Origin: Duganella sp. 1411
GTDB lineage: Bacteria; Pseudomonadota; Gammaproteobacteria; Burkholderiales; Burkholderiaceae_D
Reading direction: 5' to 3'
Assembly: GCF_017833525.1 (NCBI RefSeq)
Contig: NZ_JAFICD010000002.1
Coordinates: 496,001 to 560,000 of the forward strand
DNA: 64,000 nucleotides
Shown here: piece by piece, positions 59,664 through 64,000 of the stretch
Numbering within the stretch: the stretch's first letter is position 1
How the letters are laid out: every line of letters begins with the position of its first letter
The notes under the pieces: model-generated
What the model saw: the letters and a program-made list of their open reading frames with translations, nothing else
Database searches by the model: none
Told to the model about the DNA's origin: nothing
Program-made: the position numbers and the translations under genes

Positions 59664-59755
59664 GTAGGGAGGATTAGCGCAGCGTAATCCGCCATGCATG
59701 CGCCGCCAACGGCTCAACGATAGCGGATTACGGCGTTCCGCCTAATCCGCCCTAC
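59664..59755 (+). repeat. REP-like double-hairpin repeat, copy 5
   Basis: A full-length copy with small changes (GGAGGATTAG at the left end, TAGCGGATTA in the right half). It occupies most of the space between the Cache kinase start and the GH53 remnant. The remaining 59543-59663 holds the kinase upstream region and nothing else recognised. Confidence 0.85.
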
Positions 59756-59785
59756 GTTAGATTAGATACGGTTGGCGACTATGGA

Positions 59786-60334
59786 TTACGGCAAAAACGC
59801 GTCCATGATCGCGGTCGGCCTGCCGCCGCGATCGAACGCGCCCATCGGATAGCCTTTCCAGTCGTAAGCCTGCGGCTCCCAATAGAACGCGCCGATGCCC
59901 TTGCCGTGGTCCACCCGGCGCACCTTGGCGATCAGGTCGGCGACGATGGCCTTGCCTTCCGGATGGTTCCACGGCACGCCCACCTCGGCCAGCATCACCG
60001 GCTTGCCGTAGCGGGCGGCCAGGTCGTTCATAGTATGCAGGCAGGCCGCCGTCGCCGCGCGCCAGCCGATCCCCTTGACCGTGGTCGGATACGCGGACGC
60101 GCCGATCACGTCGAACTTGCCGCCATTGGCCAGCAGGCCGTCGAAGTTCCAGCGGAACTGGCGGTTGTCGTGGCAGTTATCCACGTGCACGATCACCAGC
60201 GCACCGGGAAATATTTGCTTCACGGCATCGTAGCCGCTGGCGACGAAGCGCGCATAGTTGGTCATGTGGGTGGCAGCCGCGCCTTGCGGCCACAGCATGC
60301 CGTGCGTGGTCTCATTGCCGACCTGCACACGCAA
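59786..60334 (-). pseudogene. GH53 arabinogalactan endo-beta-1,4-galactanase remnant (N-terminus missing)
   Basis: The frame encodes the C-terminal half of a GH53 enzyme: VQVGNETTHGMLWPQG with the acid/base Glu, then VIVHVDNCHDNRQFRW, IGASAYPTT, MLAEVGVPWNHPEG (nucleophile Glu) and WEPQA. GH53 domains have about 330-350 residues, whereas only about 182 remain. The first half of the barrel and the signal peptide are missing. Immediately upstream is the terminator hairpin of the oxidoreductase gene, and the only start available is a TTG. A deletion has joined the middle of the gene to that terminator, so it should be neither transcribed nor active. Confidence 0.8.
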
Positions 60335-60340
60335 ATGAAA

Positions 60341-60365
60341 ACGCCACCCGCGGGCGCGGGTGGCG
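60341..60365 (-). terminator. Rho-independent terminator of the sugar dehydrogenase gene
   Basis: A perfect 11-bp stem CGCCACCCGCG/CGCGGGTGGCG with a 2-base centre is followed on the minus strand by GTTTTCATTT. It lies 22 bp after the stop of the oxidoreductase gene and directly before the truncated GH53 frame. Confidence 0.75.
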
Positions 60366-60387
60366 TCGCATGGTCAATACGGAACGG

Positions 60388-61314
60388 TCAGTCGTGGAAG
60401 GCGTCGACGACCTTGCGCTTGCCCAGCATGAAGGCGTCGGCCACGTGGCGCAGCGGGGCGACGTCGACATCCGAGCTGGCGGTCCTGACCAGCTCGGCGA
60501 AGCGGCGGTACAGCGACGGGTATTCGGCTTCCTTCTCGAGCGGCTGTTCGGCGCCGTCGATCCACAGGCGCGCGCCGCCGTCGCTGAGCTTGACTTCGCC
60601 GCGCGCGGTGGCGACCACGATGTCCCAGCTCTGCTTGCCGGTCTGGCGCCAGTCGAACTCGGCGTGGACGGGCACGCCGGCGGCGTTCTTGAAGTGCAGC
60701 TCGGCGGCGATCGGCGCGTCGCGGTTTTCCGGGAATTCCAGCGAGGCGCTGGTCAGGAACACCAGGTCCGGCAGGATTTCGGTGACGATCGACAAGGCGT
60801 TGATGCCCGGATCGAACACGCCCAGGCCGCCGGCCTGCCAGATCCAGTCCTGGTTTGGATGCCAGTGGCGCACATCCTCTTTCCACACCACGTGCATATT
60901 AATAGGCGCGTTGGCGGCCAGGTAGGCCTTGGCCGGCTGCACCGCCGGCGCGTAGCGCGAGTGCCAACTGGTAAACAGCGACACGCCGTTGGCGGCGGCC
61001 AGCGCCTCCAGGTCGGCCACTTCCGACAACGTCGCGCCGGGCGGCTTTTCGAGGAACACGTGCTTGCCCGCCGTCAACGCGACATGGGCGGCGGCGTAGC
61101 GGTACTGCGGCGGCATGCACAGCGAGACTGCCTCGATCTCGGGCATGGCGGCCAGCATCTCCTCGATCGACTTGAATCCCGGAATGCCTTCAATCGTGTT
61201 GTTGCGGCTGGCCGAGGCGACCAGGGCGAAATCGGCATTGGCGGCGATCGCCGGCACGTGCTGGTCGTGGACGATCTTGCCCACGCCGACGATGGCAAGT
61301 TTGATAGGTGACAT
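60388..61314 (-). CDS. Gfo/Idh/MocA oxidoreductase (D-galactose/L-arabinose 1-dehydrogenase-like)
   Basis: The 308-aa protein has an N-terminal Rossmann fold (IKLAIVGVGKIVHDQHVPAI), the EKPPGAT motif (Lys of the EKP catalytic triad) and the substrate domain with WKEDVRHWHPNQDWIW, GGLGVFDPGINALS and HAEFDWRQTG. WKEDVR...WHP and the GVFDPGINALSI segment resemble, from memory, the galactose dehydrogenases of Herbaspirillum and Pseudomonas. It would oxidise galactose or arabinose to the lactone with NAD(P)+ in the cytosol. The start at 61314 is an ATG with AAGAAAG upstream; a TTG two codons earlier is less likely. A galactanase remnant lies directly downstream. Confidence 0.82.
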   Translation of the reverse strand: MSPIKLAIVGVGKIVHDQHVPAIAANADFALVASASRNNTIEGIPGFKSIEEMLAAMPEIEAVSLCMPPQYRYAAAHVALTAGKHVFLEKPPGATLSEVADLEALAAANGVSLFTSWHSRYAPAVQPAKAYLAANAPINMHVVWKEDVRHWHPNQDWIWQAGGLGVFDPGINALSIVTEILPDLVFLTSASLEFPENRDAPIAAELHFKNAAGVPVHAEFDWRQTGKQSWDIVVATARGEVKLSDGGARLWIDGAEQPLEKEAEYPSLYRRFAELVRTASSDVDVAPLRHVADAFMLGKRKVVDAFHD

Positions 61315-61616
61315 AAGCAATCTTTCTTAAAAGTGAGCTGGGTATTAAGTTCCCGGGCGACACTATCCTACGGGCCGGCGCCGCGCGCAACCAATCATTT
61401 TTATCACACTAAATATACTCAAATGACATGACAAATCGGCAGTCGATTGCTGCGCTGCAACAGAAGTGACGCGCCCTTACAACTGTTACTTAAATATACG
61501 AAAATAAATATAAAAACGATAAGTGTGTGATTGAAAATGCAAAGGAAACGATGCTACTATTGATCTCAGCTACACCCCCCGACCAACCTCTCCCCCAACC
61601 TTCGCCGAGGATACCT

Positions 61617-62111
61617 ATGAAATTGAAATCCGTTCTAGCAACCGCTGTACTTGCCGCCGCGTCGTTCAGCGCGTCGGCCACCGTCCACAACCTGGGTGTG
61701 CTCGATCCGTCCGGTTTCGACTCCTTCACCGGCGCGTCGGAGAAATTCGGCGCGGGCGTCGCGATCGACGATACCTGGACCTTCACGCTGCTGGCCCCGT
61801 CGAGCACCTCGTTCGCCGCCGTTCAGACGTTTGCCGTCACCGCCGGCAAAATCCTGAACTTCGCTGCCGTGCTCAACAGCACCAGCTTCGGCGCGCCAGT
61901 GCCCGGCGCCGGCTCGCAAACGCTGAGCTGGATCGGCAACCTGGCCGCCGGCACCTACAGCGTCAACGTCACCGGCACCACCGGCCTGTCGGGCGCGACG
62001 TATGGCGCCACCGTCTCGGCGCTGCCAGTGCCTGAGCCGGAAACCTACGCCATGATGCTCGGCGGCCTGGCCCTGCTGGGCGCGGTCGCCCGCCGCAAAG
62101 CGCAGAAGTAA
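61617..62111 (+). CDS. PEP-CTERM sorted exported protein
   Basis: The 164-aa protein has a signal peptide (1-22, ending SASA), a beta-rich body with DTWTFTLLAPSSTSF, and a C-terminal sorting signal: VPEPETYAMMLGGLALLGAV followed by ARRKAQK. PEP-CTERM proteins are cut and handled by exosortase EpsH/XrtA and usually go to the cell surface or the exopolysaccharide matrix. It resembles the FxDxF sub-family. GCCGAGG lies 8 bp before the ATG. The upstream 61321-61616 region is very AT-rich at 61410-61530 and probably contains its promoter. Confidence 0.9.
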   Translation: MKLKSVLATAVLAAASFSASATVHNLGVLDPSGFDSFTGASEKFGAGVAIDDTWTFTLLAPSSTSFAAVQTFAVTAGKILNFAAVLNSTSFGAPVPGAGSQTLSWIGNLAAGTYSVNVTGTTGLSGATYGATVSALPVPEPETYAMMLGGLALLGAVARRKAQK

Positions 62112-62146
62112 ACGCGAAGAATCCACTTTCTTCGGCAGCAAACCGG

Positions 62147-62184
62147 CGCGCCGGCCGGCCATCCCCCGATGGCCGGCCGGCGCG
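62147..62184 (+). terminator. Strong hairpin terminator after the PEP-CTERM gene
   Basis: A perfect 16-bp stem, CGCGCCGGCCGGCCAT with its complement around a CCCCCG loop, is followed by TTTCTC. It begins 36 bp after the stop codon. Confidence 0.8.
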
Positions 62185-62309
62185 TTTCTCATTGCGACCG
62201 CCCCGGAAACGACCTCGGCCGTAATCGCCTCCATATGCTACCTGGCGTACATATGGGCCGGCACTATCACCTTACAATCTGGCAATTATCGATCGTAAGG
62301 ATGCACCCC

Positions 62310-62816
62310 ATGAAAAAGCTCCTGCTGGCATTTGGCGCCGTCCACGCGCTGATCGCGCTGCTGTTCACGGCCGGCGCGCTGTTTCTCATCGTCATCAGCG
62401 CGCGCATCGGCTGGGACGCCGCCACCGGCGAGCTCGGCCTGGCCGCCGCCCAGCAGGCGATCGAGGCGATCGGCATCCTGGCCGCCGCCGTGGTGGCGCT
62501 GCAGATCGCCGAGACCATCATCGAGGAAGAAGTGGTGCGCGACGCCGACATCAGCGCGCCGACCCGGGTGCGGCGCTTCCTGTCGCGGTTTTTCGTGGTG
62601 GTGGTGGTGGCGCTGGCCATCGAGGGCCTGGTGGCAACCTTCCACGCCGTGCATGACGACCTGCAAGGCCTGGTGTACGTGGCCGCGCTGGTGGCCAGCG
62701 TCGGCGTGCTGCTGGCGGCCTGGGGCGTGTTCGTCCACCTCAACCGTTCGGCCGAGGAACTCGAGCCCGAGGCCATGGAAAAAGCCCAGTCCGAAGACCA
62801 CAAGGTGCAGGCCTGA
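62310..62816 (+). CDS. Small membrane protein of unknown function
   Basis: The 168-aa protein has four predicted membrane helices (about 3-28, 45-68, 92-113, 122-143) and an acidic cytosolic tail (SAEELEPEAMEKAQSED). The loop between helices 2 and 3 is charged (ETIIEEEVVRDADISAPTRVRR). No family is recognised with confidence. The start at 62310 (MKKLLLAFG) is preferred because TAAGG lies 9-10 bp upstream, whereas the ATG at 62301 directly touches it. It is a single gene between a strong terminator and the sugar transporter. Confidence 0.6.
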   Translation: MKKLLLAFGAVHALIALLFTAGALFLIVISARIGWDAATGELGLAAAQQAIEAIGILAAAVVALQIAETIIEEEVVRDADISAPTRVRRFLSRFFVVVVVALAIEGLVATFHAVHDDLQGLVYVAALVASVGVLLAAWGVFVHLNRSAEELEPEAMEKAQSEDHKVQA

Positions 62817-62858
62817 GCCAGGTGTTTTTACCCATACTACGAGTTGGTGATATCTGCC

Positions 62859-62874
62859 ATATCGAAAACGATAT
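62859..62874. promoter_or_regulatory. Palindrome upstream of the sugar transporter
   Basis: ATATCG and CGATAT flank AAAA, a perfect 6-bp inverted repeat about 80 bp before the transporter start. It could be an operator for a LacI- or GntR-like sugar regulator. No regulator gene is in the window and no exact consensus is matched. Confidence 0.3.
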
Positions 62875-62955
62875 AGCACGTTAGCGTTTATTCATTGGCA
62901 AGATAGGCGGTTTGGCTCTACCATAATCGTCCCGCTTGTTGGAAAGGAAAGATTC

Positions 62956-64000
62956 ATGGCAGCGCCCATTTCATCTGCTCGCACTATGGAGACGACCTCG
63001 TCTCCCGTTGTCAGCTACCGTGCGACGATGTCGCTGCTGGCTAGCTTGTTCTTTACCTGGGGTTTTATCACGGTAATTAACAACACGCTATTGCCGCACC
63101 TCAGAAGCGTCTTCGACCTGAATTACACACAGACCACGCTGATCGAATCGGTCTGGTTCATCGCCTACTTCGTCGCCTCGATCCCGTCCGCGCGCCTGAT
63201 CGAGCGCATCGGCTACAAGAAATCGATGGTCGTCGGCCTCGCCATCATGGCCGCCGGCTCGCTGATGATGATCCCGGCCGCGCGCCTGCCGTCGTATCCG
63301 GTCACCTTGTTCGCGCTGTTCGTCATCGCCTGCGGCATCGCCCTGCTGCAAGTGGCCGCCAATCCCTACGTCGCCGTGGTCGGTTCGCCGCAGACCGCTT
63401 CGTCGCGCCTGAACCTGGTGCAGGCGTTCAACTCGCTCGGCACCACGTTCGCGCCACTGTTCGGCGGTTACCTGATCCTGGGCCGCTCCAACTCGGGCAC
63501 GCTCGAAGCCGGCCACGTGCTGACCCAGGCCGAACGCCTGGCCGACGCACAGGCGGTGCAGCTGCCGTACCTGATCGTCGCCGCCGTGCTGGTGGTGCTG
63601 GCGGTCGTCATCGCCCGCTTCCCGCTGCCGGAAATGAAATCGTCGGGCACCAGCCGCGTCTCGAAAGAACAGCGCACCCAGCACTCGCTGTGGCGCCACC
63701 GCAACCTGGTGTTCGGCATCCCGGCGATCTTCATCTACCTGATCGCCGAGATCGGCGTGGCCAACCTGTTCATCAACTTCGTCTCGCAGCCGGAGATCGG
63801 CAACGTGAACCACGAAACGGCGTCGCACTATCTGTTCGTGCTGTGGGGCGGCATGATGGTCGGCCGCTTCATCGGCAGCGCGCTGATGCGCACCGTCTCG
63901 GCCGAGCGCGTGCTGGCCGGCGCCAGCATCGGCGCCGCCATCGTCATGCTGGTGGCCACCTTCACCACCGGCCACGTCGCCATGTGGGCGCTGATCTCGG
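62956..64000 (+). CDS. FucP/GluP-type sugar MFS transporter, N-terminal part
   Basis: The frame is open from the ATG at 62956 to the end of the window (348 codons). It shows the FucP family features: SLLASLFFTWGFITVINN in helix 1, LPHLRSVFDL, WFIAYFVASIPSARLIERIGYK, IALLQVAANPYVAVVG and NLVQAFNSLGTTFAPLFGG. About nine membrane helices are visible. These proton symporters import L-fucose, galactose, glucose or related sugars. AAGGAAAG lies 5-7 bp before the start. Given the nearby galactose/arabinose dehydrogenase and galactanase remnant, galactose or arabinose is a reasonable guess for the substrate. Confidence 0.88.
   Translation, partial: MAAPISSARTMETTSSPVVSYRATMSLLASLFFTWGFITVINNTLLPHLRSVFDLNYTQTTLIESVWFIAYFVASIPSARLIERIGYKKSMVVGLAIMAAGSLMMIPAARLPSYPVTLFALFVIACGIALLQVAANPYVAVVGSPQTASSRLNLVQAFNSLGTTFAPLFGGYLILGRSNSGTLEAGHVLTQAERLADAQAVQLPYLIVAAVLVVLAVVIARFPLPEMKSSGTSRVSKEQRTQHSLWRHRNLVFGIPAIFIYLIAEIGVANLFINFVSQPEIGNVNHETASHYLFVLWGGMMVGRFIGSALMRTVSAERVLAGASIGAAIVMLVATFTTGHVAMWALIS

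Noticed and set aside
59664..59755. Repeat copies as insertion-sequence ends or phage attachment sites.
   Set aside because: No transposase or integrase frame lies between or beside copies, and no target duplications were seen. The double-hairpin form fits REP elements.
61430..61455. RpoN/EpsR-type promoter for the PEP-CTERM gene.
   Set aside because: A GG...GC pair is present in TCGGCAGTCGATTGCT, but the spacing is 9 and not the required 10, and the distance to the gene is large.

Overview
The window reads as chromosomal DNA of a GC-rich Burkholderiales bacterium, most likely an Oxalobacteraceae member of the Massilia/Duganella/Janthinobacterium type. The reasons are very high third-position GC, a PEP-CTERM protein, the trimeric OmpC-like porin, cyanophycin genes, very many hybrid sensor kinases, and five copies of a roughly 92-bp double-hairpin repeat of the REP kind. 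No rRNA, tRNA, CRISPR array, insertion sequence or phage gene was seen.

Layout. 0-4.7 kb: the start of a membrane sensor gene coupled to a small PstS-like periplasmic protein, a PAS hybrid kinase, fur with a clear Fur-box promoter, and a single-domain response regulator. 4.8-9.2 kb: a rifamycin ADP-ribosyltransferase, D(-)-tartrate dehydratase with a divergent LysR regulator, and a FixJ-type two-component pair. 9.4-17.1 kb: a cytochrome c / [2Fe-2S] / molybdopterin dehydrogenase operon and a 1245-residue double-kinase hybrid. 17.2-25.5 kb: a GH127 glycosidase and a complete C4-dicarboxylate module (dctA-porin-dctB-dctD) with a recognisable sigma-54 promoter. 25.7-37.2 kb: a beta-propeller diguanylate cyclase, a periplasmic catalase, a PL9-type pectate lyase, a deacetylase plus glycosyltransferase pair, a rhodanese, a GlsB-like membrane protein and a GH2 enzyme.

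37.5-54.9 kb is the most unusual part. A glycosyltransferase/FAD-oxidoreductase fusion is followed by an operon of haem-oxygenase-like diiron oxidase, cyanophycinase (cphB) and a cyanophycin synthetase homologue whose ATP-grasp half is intact but whose Mur-ligase half has lost its P-loop and its C-terminal domain. About 6.4 kb further on, in the opposite direction, is an operon of HTH protein, NPPY methyltransferase and a second cyanophycin synthetase homologue. In that one the Mur-ligase half is intact and the catalytic part of the ATP-grasp domain is missing. The two look like complementary halves of one polymerase. Between them lie a PAS hybrid kinase, a YfiR plus CHASE8-kinase operon with a possible 41-aa leader ORF, a KGG stress protein and a ZIP metal transporter.

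55-64 kb: a GGDEF/EAL protein, a Cache hybrid kinase, a GH53 galactanase remnant, a galactose/arabinose 1-dehydrogenase-like oxidoreductase, a PEP-CTERM protein, a small membrane protein and the start of a FucP/GluP-type sugar transporter. GH127, PL9, GH2, GH53, the sugar dehydrogenase and the sugar importer suggest growth on plant pectin side chains. Tartrate dehydratase and DctA suggest use of plant organic acids.
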